Source: Desulfobacterium sp. (GTDB lineage: Bacteria > Desulfobacterota > Desulfobacteria > Desulfobacterales > Desulfobacteraceae). Taken from it: a stretch of DNA of 64,000 nt. The notes below the pieces were generated by a model. The model had not been told where the DNA came from and made no database searches. It saw only the letters and a program-made list of their open reading frames with translations. The stretch covers positions 1-64,000 of the forward strand of contig JAEINR010000018.1 in assembly GCA_016342325.1 (NCBI GenBank), read 5' to 3'. The position numbers and the translations under genes are program-made. This document shows, in pieces, positions 37,361 to 46,502 of the stretch (the first letter of the stretch is position 1; each line of letters starts with the position of its first letter).

Positions 37361-40300
37361 GTGAAGCTACCTGAATATTCAATCAAATACAAAGCCGTGG
37401 TGCTCTTTACCATGGTGATGCTCGTTCTAGGCGGTGTGTCTGCCTATTTTAAACTGGGGAAGCTGGAAGACCCTGTTTTTACGGTCAAGACAGCGGTGAT
37501 CGTCACGGCCTGGCCCGGTGCCTCCCCCCATGAAGTGGAGCAGCAGGTGACCGATGTGATCGAAAAGGCCGCCCAGTCATCCGATGGGGTTGACGATATC
37601 CACTCCATCTCCCAGGCCGGCCTCTCCCTTGTTTTTGTGGACCTTAAGGAATACAACCGAACGGCCCAGGTCCCCCAGCTGTGGGATATGCTTCGCCGGA
37701 AAGTCAATGGGGTGCAGGGGGATCTGCCCCCCGGGGCAATGCCATCCCAGGTGGTGGATGACTACGGGGATGTGTACGGCATATTCCTGGCACTGACCGG
37801 GGAGGGGTATACCAATGCGGAACTTAAGAAATACGCCGCTTACCTGAAACGGGAACTTCTCCTTGTGGCGGATATCTCACGGATTCAACTGTTCGGCAAC
37901 CGGACCCAGGCCGTTTATGTGGAGATATCAAAATCGCGCATTGCTGATCTTGGCATCCATCCGGGCCAGCTCCTGGATATATTGAAAAGCCAGAACAAGG
38001 TACTGGATGCCGGTGCCGTGGAGACTGAAACACGCCGGATTCGCATCGCCACCCCCGGGGATTTTAAATCCATCCAAGAGATCGAGGATCTTGTTATCCA
38101 GTCGGAAAGCGGGGAATCCTTTCATTTAAAGGATCTGGCCACCGTTACAAGGGGCTATGTCCAGCCCCCCGAGCCCATGATGCGGTTTAACGGGATGCCC
38201 GCCATCGGTATTGCCATCTCCGCCGCATCCGGGGCAAATGTCGTGACCATGGGGGATGGGGTTCAAAAACGCATTGATGAACTCATGGCCGAACTGCCGG
38301 TGGGGCTGGAACTCCAGGGAATTTACTACCAGTCGACGTTTGTAAAGGGGGCCATTAAAAGCTTTGTGGTGAACCTTCTCGAGTCCATCGCCATCGTCAT
38401 CGGGGTGCTGCTCATCACCATGGGTGTCCGAAGCGGTCTTCTCATCGCAAGCGGCCTGGTGCTCTCCATCCTGGGCACCCTTGTGGTGATGCTTTTCTTT
38501 GGCATCGATCTCCAGCGGATCTCCCTTGCGGCCCTGATACTTGTGATGGGCATGATCGTGGACAACTCCATTGTGGTCACAGACGGCTCCCTGGTCTATC
38601 TTCAGAAGGGAAGAAACAGACTCTTTTCCATGGTGACCCCTGCCATGGAGACCGCATGGCCGCTTCTGGGGGCAACCTTTATCGCCTGTCTCGCATTCCT
38701 GCCCATCTATCTGAGCCCCACAAATGCCGGTGAATATTGTGCCTCCCTCTTCCAGGTGGTGGCTGTTGCCCTGCTCCTCTCATGGGTCCTTGCCATGTGC
38801 CAGGCCCCTGTGTTCAACCACATGCTCCTGAAGGTGAACAAAGGGGCGGAAAAAAAGGATCCCCATGGCGGACGGGCGTATAAAATTTACAGATGGTGCC
38901 TGGATTTTTCACTGAACCACCGCGCCCTTGTGCTGGGTCTGCTGGTTATGCTGATGGTCGCATCCGGCATGGCATTCAAGCATGTGCCAAAGATGTTTTT
39001 TGCCGACTCGGACAAGGCACAGTTCTTTATTGATTACTGGCTTCCCCAGGGGGCCAGGATTGACGATGTCTCACGGGATTTGAAGCAGATCGAGGCCCAT
39101 CTCGGCAAGATTCCGGAAATTAAAAACTATGCCACCACCATTGGTTCCGGCGGTCCGAGATACATCACCTCCATTGAACCGGAGACTGAAAATCCGTCCT
39201 ATGGCCAGCTCATCGTAAATGTCCATGACTACAAAAAAATTCGCGAGCTCATTCCCTCCCTTGAAACTTGGATTGCAGCCCATTTCCCGGATTCTGACCC
39301 CCAGTTTTCCGTATATATCAACGGCCCCAGTGCGGACTATAAGGTGGAGGCACGATTTTCAGGCCCCGATCCCCTGGTACTCCGGGAGCTATCCCAAAAG
39401 GCCAAAGGGATCATGGATGATAACCCCAACGCCAAAAATGTCCGGGACGACTGGCGTCAACGGGTCCAGGTGCTCACCCAGCGCTATTCCCAGAACAAGG
39501 CCCGGAAAGCCTTTGTTGAACGGGAACACCTGGCCAATGCCATGAAAAAAGTCCATGACGGTCTGCCGGTCTCCTTCTTTCGCGAGGATGACAACCTGAT
39601 TCCGGTCTGCCTCAGGATGTCATCGCAAAATGCGCCCCTTGCTGACCTGGCAAGTACGCCGGTATGGGGACCGGGCGCCCAATCCGTGCCCCTGGACCAG
39701 ATCGTAACATCATCGGATATCACCTGGGAGGATCCCCTTGTACGAAGGTACAATCGGAGACGGGCCATCACCGTCCAGTGCGATACGGTCCCCGGCATCA
39801 CCTCGGACAGTCTGTTTAACGCCCTCAGGCCGCTGATAGAGTCCATCCCCCTTCCCAAGGGCTACAGCCTTGCATGGGACGGAGAGTATGACCTGTCAAA
39901 GTCAGGCAACGAAGGGGTTCAGAAATCGTTACCCCTGGCGCTTCTCATGATGATCTTTATCCTGGTGGTGCTTTTTAACGGGTTCAGGCAGCCCCTGATC
40001 ATTGCCCTGCTGGTGCCCTTTGCCGTGGTGGGCATTGCCTTCGGCCTCTTTGTCACCGGTGAAGCGTTTGGATTCCTGGCCCTTCTGGGCGCCTACAGCC
40101 TCATCGGCATGCTCATCAAAAACGCCGTGGTGCTCATCGATCAGATCGATCTTGAGATCAAGACGGGAAAAGATCCCCTTACGGCGGTCAAAGATTCCTG
40201 CGTGGGCCGGATGCGGCCGGTGATGATGGCGTCGGCCACGACCATCCTGGGCATGATCCCCCTGATGACCGACCCCATGTTCTCCTCCATGGCGGTCACG

Positions 40301-40396
40301 ATCATGTTCGGCCTGGCCTTTGCCACCATTTTGACCCTGATCGTGGTACCGGTGCTCTACACCCTGTTTTTCAGGATTAAAATCGTTTCACCTTAA
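37361..40396 (+). CDS. RND-family efflux permease
   Basis: A 1011-residue inner-membrane pump with the AcrB/MexB plan of 12 helices and two large periplasmic loops (about residues 32-330 and 550-850). The start is GTG 37361 ('KLPEYSIKYKAVVLFTMVML'). The N-terminal porter opens 'DPVFTVKTAVIVTAWPGASP'. The proton relay helix reads 'LILVMGMIVDNSIVVTDGSL', with one acidic residue where AcrB has Asp-Asp. The second relay region is 'LIGMLIKNAVVLIDQIDLEI'. The single Asp points to a divergent RND branch. It would extrude hydrophobic or amphiphilic compounds with the adaptor and TolC protein encoded on either side, under the sigma-54 promoter at 35816. Confidence 0.94.
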   Translation: MKLPEYSIKYKAVVLFTMVMLVLGGVSAYFKLGKLEDPVFTVKTAVIVTAWPGASPHEVEQQVTDVIEKAAQSSDGVDDIHSISQAGLSLVFVDLKEYNRTAQVPQLWDMLRRKVNGVQGDLPPGAMPSQVVDDYGDVYGIFLALTGEGYTNAELKKYAAYLKRELLLVADISRIQLFGNRTQAVYVEISKSRIADLGIHPGQLLDILKSQNKVLDAGAVETETRRIRIATPGDFKSIQEIEDLVIQSESGESFHLKDLATVTRGYVQPPEPMMRFNGMPAIGIAISAASGANVVTMGDGVQKRIDELMAELPVGLELQGIYYQSTFVKGAIKSFVVNLLESIAIVIGVLLITMGVRSGLLIASGLVLSILGTLVVMLFFGIDLQRISLAALILVMGMIVDNSIVVTDGSLVYLQKGRNRLFSMVTPAMETAWPLLGATFIACLAFLPIYLSPTNAGEYCASLFQVVAVALLLSWVLAMCQAPVFNHMLLKVNKGAEKKDPHGGRAYKIYRWCLDFSLNHRALVLGLLVMLMVASGMAFKHVPKMFFADSDKAQFFIDYWLPQGARIDDVSRDLKQIEAHLGKIPEIKNYATTIGSGGPRYITSIEPETENPSYGQLIVNVHDYKKIRELIPSLETWIAAHFPDSDPQFSVYINGPSADYKVEARFSGPDPLVLRELSQKAKGIMDDNPNAKNVRDDWRQRVQVLTQRYSQNKARKAFVEREHLANAMKKVHDGLPVSFFREDDNLIPVCLRMSSQNAPLADLASTPVWGPGAQSVPLDQIVTSSDITWEDPLVRRYNRRRAITVQCDTVPGITSDSLFNALRPLIESIPLPKGYSLAWDGEYDLSKSGNEGVQKSLPLALLMMIFILVVLFNGFRQPLIIALLVPFAVVGIAFGLFVTGEAFGFLALLGAYSLIGMLIKNAVVLIDQIDLEIKTGKDPLTAVKDSCVGRMRPVMMASATTILGMIPLMTDPMFSSMAVTIMFGLAFATILTLIVVPVLYTLFFRIKIVSP

Positions 40397-40440
40397 CCTG
40401 GACACGCCCGAATCAAAGCGGTTCTAAGAAACTAAAAAGC
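40394..40440 (-). repeat. 75-bp dispersed repeat, internally deleted copy G
   Basis: Minus-strand reading TTTTTAGTTTCTTAGAACC, then CGGGCGTGTCCAGGTTAA: both ends of the repeat are present but the middle is missing. It lies between the permease and the TolC-like gene. Confidence 0.6.
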
Positions 40441-40484
40441 AAGATCGCCTCCTGTCCGGGTTTCCACAGACAGGGGGCAATCTT
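40441..40484 (+). terminator. Long hairpin between permease and TolC gene
   Basis: AAGATCGCCTCCTGTC (40441-40456) pairs with GACAGGGGGCAATCTT (about 40469-40484) with one mismatch and a G-U pair. The following sequence is AT-rich (AATAATAAAT). It may terminate or attenuate between the pump and the outer-membrane gene. Confidence 0.65.
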
Positions 40485-40515
40485 AATAATAAATAGCTAG
40501 GAACTAAGTATAACA

Positions 40516-41823
40516 ATGAAAAATATCTGTTTAGCAATAGTGGGAGTGATGGTGCTGGCAACGCCGGTATCTGTTTTGGCGAAAACGCCTGGGATCGCGT
40601 TTTCCGTGGACGAGGCGGTGGAAGAGGCGATTGTGCGAAGCCCGAATCTAAAGGAGGCGACTGAAAACATTACAGGTGAAGAAGAAGCCGTGAACACGTC
40701 CCGGGCAGCGCTTTTTGCAACGGCCTCCCTTAATTACGCCTACACCGGCCTGGATAAAACACCGGTTCAGAAAACGGGCCAGGGCGAGATTCCGGCCGGC
40801 CATACCCATCAGTACCATTGGGATGTGACCCTGGCACAGCCGCTGTTTACAGGGTATGCCCTGACCACCCAGCTTGATCTTGCAAAACTCGGGGTGAGGG
40901 ATCAGGAGATCCAGCTTAAGGTGGTGACCCTCGACCTAGCACGGGATGTGAAAACCGCCTGCTACACCCTTCTTCTGACCCAGAAGATGCTCATGGTGGC
41001 CCAGGGGGAGGTGAACTCCCTCACCGCCCATGGGGATGATGCCCGGGAGTTTTACAAACAGGGGCTGATTCCCAAAAACGATTTGTTGCGGTCGGAGGTG
41101 GCCCTGGCCGATTCCATCCAGGCCCTGGAGAAAGCCCGATCAAAGGTGAAAAGTGCCATGGCCCTTTTAAACACCCTCATGGATGCCGATATCAACCGCA
41201 TGGTCCATGTAGAAGATATTGACAGGGTTCCCGAGTTTTCCTCGGACCAGGAACGTCTCGGCCGGTATGCCACGGAGAAAAGGCCGGTGATCCAGGGGCT
41301 GAAAAACAGTGTCGACAAAACAGCCCTTTCCGAGAAACTCGCCAAAAGCAGCCGCTACCCGACCATCTCCCTTGTGGGCAGATACGAACGGAACGGGGAT
41401 GGGCTTGAGGCCGCAGACAATGACTACACCAACAGCCACAATTCAAGCCTCTCCCTCCAGGCCCAGTGGACCTTTTTTGAGTGGGGAAAAACAGGGGCCC
41501 AGGTGAGAAAAACCCGGCATGATAAAAAAGCCCTTCAGGAAAGGATCAAGGGGGTGGAGAACCATGTCAGGTTGGAGGTGAAAAATGCCCTGCTGAACTT
41601 AGAGGTTGCAAGAAAAAACATCAAAACCGCGAAAAAATCCCTGGGCCAGGCCAGGGAGAACCACCGGATTACAACCGTGCAGTATACCCAGCAGGTGGCC
41701 ACCTCCAGCGATGTGCTGGATGCCCGGTCCTTTTTAACCCGGGCCGATACCAACTATTATCAGGCCCTATACGGGTATATGGCCTCCCTGGCCGATCTGG
41801 ACAGGGCCCTGGGAAACCGATAA
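40516..41823 (+). CDS. TolC-family outer-membrane efflux protein
   Basis: A 435-residue protein. A signal peptide (residues 1-22, 'ICLAIVGVMVLATPVSVLA') leads to two OEP (TolC) repeats, each rich in long helices: 'FSVDEAVEEAIVRSPNLKEA' begins the first, and the second is near 'SLSLQAQWTFFEWGKTGAQ'. The C-terminal 'QVATSSDVLDARSFLTRADT' matches the conserved equatorial region. It forms the trimeric outer-membrane channel of the RND pump. It is about 120 bases behind the permease, with a repeat remnant and hairpin between, so it may be less expressed than the pump. A hairpin follows at 41830-41854. Confidence 0.93.
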   Translation: MKNICLAIVGVMVLATPVSVLAKTPGIAFSVDEAVEEAIVRSPNLKEATENITGEEEAVNTSRAALFATASLNYAYTGLDKTPVQKTGQGEIPAGHTHQYHWDVTLAQPLFTGYALTTQLDLAKLGVRDQEIQLKVVTLDLARDVKTACYTLLLTQKMLMVAQGEVNSLTAHGDDAREFYKQGLIPKNDLLRSEVALADSIQALEKARSKVKSAMALLNTLMDADINRMVHVEDIDRVPEFSSDQERLGRYATEKRPVIQGLKNSVDKTALSEKLAKSSRYPTISLVGRYERNGDGLEAADNDYTNSHNSSLSLQAQWTFFEWGKTGAQVRKTRHDKKALQERIKGVENHVRLEVKNALLNLEVARKNIKTAKKSLGQARENHRITTVQYTQQVATSSDVLDARSFLTRADTNYYQALYGYMASLADLDRALGNR

Positions 41824-41829
41824 TTGAAA

Positions 41830-41854
41830 GCCTGCCCGTCATTCACGGGCAGGC
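41830..41854. terminator. Hairpin after the TolC gene
   Basis: Perfect stem GCCTGCCCGT (41830-41839), loop CATTC, ACGGGCAGGC (41845-41854). There is no T run. Confidence 0.65.
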
Positions 41855-41980
41855 CATATCAGAAAATGGGTTAAATTGTCAGCACGAAAATCCCTCCGGA
41901 TACGTTAGATTACGAATCCGACAACTTATTCCAACGGTATCTCCCTCACATGCCCCATGGAGAACCGCCAAGGCTCCCAT

Positions 41981-42017
41981 CGACAATATTGTCGACAAAA
42001 AAACGCTTTTTGTCGAC
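41981..42017. promoter_or_regulatory. Overlapping CGACAA/TTGTCG palindromes, probable enhancer
   Basis: CGACAATATTGTCG (41981-41994) is a perfect 14-bp palindrome. It overlaps GTCGACAAAAA (41991-42001), whose inverse TTTTTGTCGAC is at 42007-42017. The positions, 55-90 bases upstream of a -24/-12 promoter, suit a sigma-54 activator site, probably for the NtrC-type regulator at 44866 or the kinase system beside it. Confidence 0.7.
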
Positions 42018-42068
42018 ACCATAACCTTAATCCCCCATCACAACCGGGGTTTACCTGACTATTCATAC

Positions 42069-42084
42069 TGGCACGCATCTTGAA
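42069..42084 (+). promoter_or_regulatory. Sigma-54 (-24/-12) promoter of the KKDGSCNS module
   Basis: TGGCACGCATCTTGAA: perfect -24 box, -12 box TTGAA (GA in place of GC), correct spacing. It lies about 150 bases before the small-protein start. Confidence 0.7.
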
Positions 42085-42232
42085 CAAAGTCAGAACACAG
42101 CCTTTTTAATCCTGGAACATTGTGCTCAGCCGGCACACAATGCTTTTAAAAAAGGTTGCGGTATATCTAAGGTCTATTCAGACCCGGATATCGTTCAAAA
42201 CATTTAACGGCTCGATGCTAAAGGAGAGTATT

Positions 42233-42475
42233 ATGTCTAAGCTTACGAAAAAAATCATGACCGTTTGCCTGATTCTAATTTGCAGTGCCAGTTTCGCACT
42301 GGCAGGAGACAAGGACAGGGATCGGGATCGCCAGAAAGATAAGAAAAAAGACGGCTCATGCAATAGTTTCCTGATGGAACAGGACAGTGCTGTCCCGTTT
42401 ATTCTGGCTGCCGACAAGACGAAAAAGCAGGATCGAAAACGCGACAAGAAGAAAGACGGTTCATGCAATAGCTAA
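42233..42475 (+). CDS. Small secreted protein with duplicated KKDGSCNS motif
   Basis: An 80-residue ORF with AAGGAGAG before ATG 42233. Residues 1-24 form a signal peptide ('MTVCLILICSASFALA'). The mature part is very charged and repetitive: a first block 'DKDRDRDRQKDKKKDGSCNS' is followed by a hydrophobic spacer ('FLMEQDSAVPFILAA') and a second block 'DKTKKQDRKRDKKKDGSCNS', ending the protein. Each block ends in the same Cys-containing octamer. It is not a domain I can name. It could be a secreted signal or a metal-binding peptide, or a processed peptide with two copies. It is headed by a sigma-54 promoter and followed by an exported protein and a kinase/activator pair. The sequence clearly codes by the in-frame repeat and signal, but the function is unknown. 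Confidence 0.75.
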   Translation: MSKLTKKIMTVCLILICSASFALAGDKDRDRDRQKDKKKDGSCNSFLMEQDSAVPFILAADKTKKQDRKRDKKKDGSCNS

Positions 42476-42741
42476 AAATCAAACCGCATTCCGGGAAGAT
42501 GTAACGTCGACAAGACTGCACCAGTAAAAGATCCGGGTCTTGCAATGACATACCCCCGGAATGCATCCACAACATCCTGCATAACTCCTAACCCGCAAAT
42601 CGCTTTCCATCCATATATTCTCCACCCGGATCATCATGCAACGTGGTTACGCCATGGCGTTTTATGGGAAAGTATGATTTACTTTTTCCAGGCCGTTTTT
42701 TCCGCTTCAGCAAAACAAATTATAGAACCTGGAGTGATGCC

Positions 42742-43197
42742 ATGGATTCAGCTGACATATTTTCCGGAGAAACCAGAGAAAGACAACTTGCAAGACAAGG
42801 TAACACAATGGGATTTTTCGCGATATTGTTAGCTTTTTTTTATACCATGTTTCCATTAAACGCCTACGGAATGGATGCTGTTTTTGGTATTGTCGTGTCC
42901 ATGGACAGGGAGGAAAAGAAGATGGTGGTTGCCCCGCTCTCTCCGCCCGGAGAGAGCCAACAGACATCAAACGCCCCGGGCGAAATACCGGAGAATATCA
43001 CCGTGCTGTTTTCCCTGGTGCAACTTCCCGACTGCATACGAAAAGACGGCCCTGTGAGATTGTGGGGTGAATTTGTTTCTGATGCCCCAGCCACTTTCAA
43101 GGCAAGCTATATAAGAGGCATGGGCAAAGGGCACACCCATGACCCGACAGGGGTGCGTGGAAGGTTTGAAAAAGGAAGGGGCGGTGCAGGCAGATGA
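42742..43197 (+). CDS. Exported protein of unknown function
   Basis: A 151-residue protein. ATG 42742 has a GGAG at the right spacing. A later ATG at 42808 begins the hydrophobic signal 'GFFAILLAFFYTMFPLNAYG' directly and is also plausible. The mature part has a small beta-rich core ('AVFGIVVSMDREEKKMVVAP', 'ENITVLFSLVQLP') and a Gly/His/Arg-rich tail ('GMGKGHTHDPTGVRGRFEKG'). I recognise no family; the strand pattern near 'VVSMDREEKKMVV' is reminiscent of small DUF5666-type beta domains. It overlaps the sensor-kinase start by four bases, so it is coupled to it and may feed or sense the signal in the periplasm. Confidence 0.68.
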   Translation: MDSADIFSGETRERQLARQGNTMGFFAILLAFFYTMFPLNAYGMDAVFGIVVSMDREEKKMVVAPLSPPGESQQTSNAPGEIPENITVLFSLVQLPDCIRKDGPVRLWGEFVSDAPATFKASYIRGMGKGHTHDPTGVRGRFEKGRGGAGR

Positions 43198-44885
43198 TGG
43201 GGCTTCCTGGAAAAAAAAACGGTTCTGAAAAAAAAGGTGATGCGCCCTACCCGTTCTACCGATTAAAGCCCGGTTGGCGGGGAAATCTCGCTATTTTTGG
43301 TCTCCTGGGGATGCTGATCATCACCTATTTCTACTGGCAGATCCGGCTCGCTGAAAAGACCTTTACCGACCATGTCAACGAACACGCAAGAATGGTGGCC
43401 GGGCTTATTCAGCTCAATGCCAAGGGTGCGGTCGCCTCTCAAAATGTGGTGGAAGAGATCATTTCAACCTTTCTGGGAAATTCGGCGCGTTTCATCGATT
43501 ATTTAGATGCTGTGGCGCCCTTTTCAGAGATGGAGCTCACCGCTTTTGCCTCCGAGACAGGCCTGAGCGGCATAAGAATCTTAGAAAAAGGAGGTGAGTA
43601 CAGGGAAGGTCCCAGCCAATGGTTATCCCTTGATAAGCATCGAGGCATGGCTGACAATCCTCGTTTTTCCCATCTTACCAAGAAGAGCCTCTACTGCTAT
43701 TCCCTGCCAAGACCGGAAAACATGGGCACGGTTCTCGTGGGACTCACGGACGTCAGGATCGAGGCGTTCCAAAGACAGATCGGACTTCTTCATCTCCTGG
43801 AGATGCTTCCCGGCACAGGCGGCATACGCTATATCCGCATGGAGAAACCCGCATCCCCATCCCCGGGCAGCATCACCGAGCCGATCATCAGGATTTACGC
43901 AAAAAAGGCTGACAAAATCGCCGAAGCACGACTTTCGCTTGGTGACGATATTCTTGTCATAGGGATGGACGCCAAACAGTTTCTCATCAGGGTCGACCAG
44001 CTATGGAAGGAGTTTATCGTTTTCAGTACCATTCTCATCCTGTCCGGCGTGTTTTTTTCATGGCTCCTCCTCCGCAACCAGAGAGCATACCTGAATGAGG
44101 TCCAAAATTTTGAGCGAAGGCTTGCCAAGGAAACAGAGGATGCATCCCTTGGGAGGGCATCGGCATCCATCACCCATGAGATCCGAAACCCTCTGAACGC
44201 CATCAGCATGGGGCTGCAGAGGCTTCAACTCGAAGGGGATGAATTGAACGAAGAACACAGGGAACTGGTCGCCAACCTCCTCAAGGCGGTCAAACGGACA
44301 GACGGGATCATCTCAGGGCTCAGACGCTTCGCAGGTCCGGTAAAGCCTCTCCTAACCCGGGTATACCCGGACTCTGTCATAAGACATATCCTTTTGCTGT
44401 ACAAGGAAGAGTACAGCAAAAGGGGGATAACGGTAGAGTACAGGCCCGATTATACAGGCACCGTTTCCGCCGATCTCGCACTTCTTGAAGAGGCCATGGA
44501 AAATCTGATCAAAAACGCGATTGAGGCCCAACCGGATGGCGGCGATATTTTCCTAGGACTTTCCAGAAAAGAGAACGCCATCGTCATCTCCATCGCAAAC
44601 AACGGCTTTTCCTTATCCGAAGATGACACGAAAAAGATACTCCAGCCCTATTTTACAACAAAGACAAGGGGATCGGGTCTTGGACTGGCCATTGTTTCAA
44701 GAATCATCAGGGGCCACGGCGGCCATCTCAAAATTCAGGTTAAAAAACCCGGCCGACTCAAGATAGATCTATCTATCCCGGTAAACGCCCATGGAAGCGG
44801 AGTTGAACTAAACCTCCTGAAACCATCATCTGTTTTACCCCAACCGATTATCACAGGCGAGGACCATGAGAATACTTGTAGTTGA
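43194..44885 (+). CDS. Membrane sensor histidine kinase (NtrB-like)
   Basis: A 563-residue kinase. Two membrane helices (about residues 25-48 and 270-292) enclose a ~220-residue periplasmic sensor region with no named domain. The cytoplasmic part has the H box 'ASITHEIRNPLNAISMGLQR' and an HATPase with N box 'LIKNAIEAQPDGG' and G2 'GSGLGLAIVSRI'. The G1 box is unusual, 'IANNGFSLSEDD', lacking the normal leading Asp. It probably phosphorylates the sigma-54 regulator encoded next, whose start lies 20 bases inside this gene. With the small secreted proteins upstream it makes a sensor-output set. Confidence 0.92.
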   Translation: MMGLPGKKNGSEKKGDAPYPFYRLKPGWRGNLAIFGLLGMLIITYFYWQIRLAEKTFTDHVNEHARMVAGLIQLNAKGAVASQNVVEEIISTFLGNSARFIDYLDAVAPFSEMELTAFASETGLSGIRILEKGGEYREGPSQWLSLDKHRGMADNPRFSHLTKKSLYCYSLPRPENMGTVLVGLTDVRIEAFQRQIGLLHLLEMLPGTGGIRYIRMEKPASPSPGSITEPIIRIYAKKADKIAEARLSLGDDILVIGMDAKQFLIRVDQLWKEFIVFSTILILSGVFFSWLLLRNQRAYLNEVQNFERRLAKETEDASLGRASASITHEIRNPLNAISMGLQRLQLEGDELNEEHRELVANLLKAVKRTDGIISGLRRFAGPVKPLLTRVYPDSVIRHILLLYKEEYSKRGITVEYRPDYTGTVSADLALLEEAMENLIKNAIEAQPDGGDIFLGLSRKENAIVISIANNGFSLSEDDTKKILQPYFTTKTRGSGLGLAIVSRIIRGHGGHLKIQVKKPGRLKIDLSIPVNAHGSGVELNLLKPSSVLPQPIITGEDHENTCS

Positions 44886-46194
44886 CGACGAAGAGATGCA
44901 GCGTTCGCTCTTAATGGGGTTTCTGCAAAAACAGGGATTTAAGGTTGTTGATGCAGCAAACGGCCATGAAGCGTTGCTCCGGTTTTCGGAGGCCCCTTTT
45001 CAGCTTGTGCTTCTGGATCACAGGATGCCGGACCTGTCAGGCGACCAAGTCCTCAAGAGAATGAAGGAAAGCAATCCACTGGTGCGTGGAATCATGATAA
45101 CCGCCTTCGGTTCCGTTGACACCGCCGTTAAAGTAATGAAGCTCGGGGCAGACGATTTCCTAGAAAAGCCGGTTGATCTCACCCTGCTCCTGAAAAAGAT
45201 TCAGAGGATAGAAAACGCGGTCATGGTCGAGGAAGAGGCTGCCACCGTGGAAAGTTTTATGGACGAAGTGAAACTGCCGATGAAGGTCATTGGCAAAAGT
45301 AAGGCAATGAAAGAGACGCTCTCCCTGGTCAGAAGAATCGCGCCCACCCAATGGACGGTCCTGATAAAAGGCGAAACAGGCACGGGAAAGGAGCTGATTG
45401 CCCGGCTCATCCATTTTTTGAGCTCAAGACGCCAAAAGCCGTTTATTGAGGTCAACTGCGCGGCCATACCTGAAGCTCTTTTTGAATCTGAACTCTTCGG
45501 CCATGAAAAGGGAGCGTTCACCGGCGCATCTTCAAACAGAAAAGGCCGGTTCGAAATGGCCGAGGGCGGCACCATATTCCTTGATGAAATCGGAGAACTG
45601 CCCCTGAGTCTCCAGCCGAAACTGCTGCGGGCCCTCCAGGGAAAAAGGATCACCAGGGTAGGAAGTGACACTGAGATCCCCGTTGACACGCGGGTTCTTG
45701 CGGCCACCAACAGGGACCTCCGGACAATGGTCGAGGAGGGCCTTTTCAGGGAGGATCTTTATTATCGCCTGAATGTTCTCGATATCGGCATGCCGCCCCT
45801 GCGGCGTCGCAAGGAGGACATTCCCATTTTAATCGATTTTTTCATGGAAAGGTATGGGACCCGCCATCTCAGGTTTGACGCGGATGCCATGGCAACCCTT
45901 ATCAAGTATACGTTTCCCGGCAATGTCAGGGAACTTGAGCACATGATCCAGAGAACGGTAACCCTCTGCAGGTCAGCCGTTATTACCTCCCAGGATCTGC
46001 CGGGAGCAATACGGTTTTACCAGGCTGCCGACAACGGAAGCCTTACGGAAAGACTCAAAGCCGTTGAAAGACAGATGCTGGGAAACGCCCTTGAAGAAAA
46101 TGGCTGGATCCAGACCCAGGCTGCCGACGCCCTTGGCATAAGTGAACGGGTGCTAAGGTATAAGATGAAAAAACACCAGCTCAAAAGGCCTTAA
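44866..46194 (+). CDS. NtrC-type sigma-54 response regulator
   Basis: A 442-residue activator. The receiver has 'ILVVDDEEMQRSLLMGF', the phospho-Asp in 'LVLLDHRMPDLSGDQ' and Lys in 'FLEKPVDL'. The AAA+ domain has 'GETGTGKELIARLIHFLSSR', the sigma-54 loop '[15 protein letters not shown]', '[14 protein letters not shown]' and '[13 protein letters not shown]'. A Fis-type helix-turn-helix ends it ('QTQAADALGISERVLRYKMK'). It overlaps the kinase gene. The palindromes and -24/-12 promoter at 41981-42084 are in place for autogenous and target control. It would activate the small KKDGSCNS protein and possibly pilus or other surface genes. Confidence 0.95.
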   Translation: MRILVVDDEEMQRSLLMGFLQKQGFKVVDAANGHEALLRFSEAPFQLVLLDHRMPDLSGDQVLKRMKESNPLVRGIMITAFGSVDTAVKVMKLGADDFLEKPVDLTLLLKKIQRIENAVMVEEEAATVESFMDEVKLPMKVIGKSKAMKETLSLVRRIAPTQWTVLIKGETGTGKELIARLIHFLSSRRQKPFIEVNCAAIPEALFESELFGHEKGAFTGASSNRKGRFEMAEGGTIFLDEIGELPLSLQPKLLRALQGKRITRVGSDTEIPVDTRVLAATNRDLRTMVEEGLFREDLYYRLNVLDIGMPPLRRRKEDIPILIDFFMERYGTRHLRFDADAMATLIKYTFPGNVRELEHMIQRTVTLCRSAVITSQDLPGAIRFYQAADNGSLTERLKAVERQMLGNALEENGWIQTQAADALGISERVLRYKMKKHQLKRP

Positions 46195-46278
46195 CCCGTT
46201 AGGATTTCATCGACGCCTGTCCCTGAGGTTGGAGCGGGCGAAATCGTAAAAAAGCCCCATCCTAAAAAAATTACCCCA

Positions 46279-46308
46279 TTGACATTTTACCCTTGACCCT
46301 CCTTTAAA
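46279..46308 (+). promoter_or_regulatory. Possible promoter of the kinase/pilus run
   Basis: TTGACA (46279-46284) and TTTAAA (46303-46308), 18 bases apart, about 195 bases before the kinase start. The 46195-46502 gap otherwise shows no feature. Confidence 0.45.
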
Positions 46309-46502
46309 ACCGTGAAAAAGATAAGGGTACCGCTTCCGGTAATCGTTGCTTTGTCTCTTAACACATCGTTGTCACATTTTTAAATCGTTTTGGATTCGCC
46401 CATGGAGTTGCGTGTCTTTGCACGAACCATGTAACCCAGGGGGCGGAGCTTTCTCCAGTATCTATACCGGTACCGGGAGAAAAAATCGTCAAGGGGATTG
46501 CA

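Noticed and set aside
42644-42659. TGGTTACGCCATGGCG as a second -24/-12 promoter before the exported protein
   Set aside because: The -24 box is poor (TGGTTA) and the stronger site at 42069 already serves the unit; only the GG/GC spacing fits.
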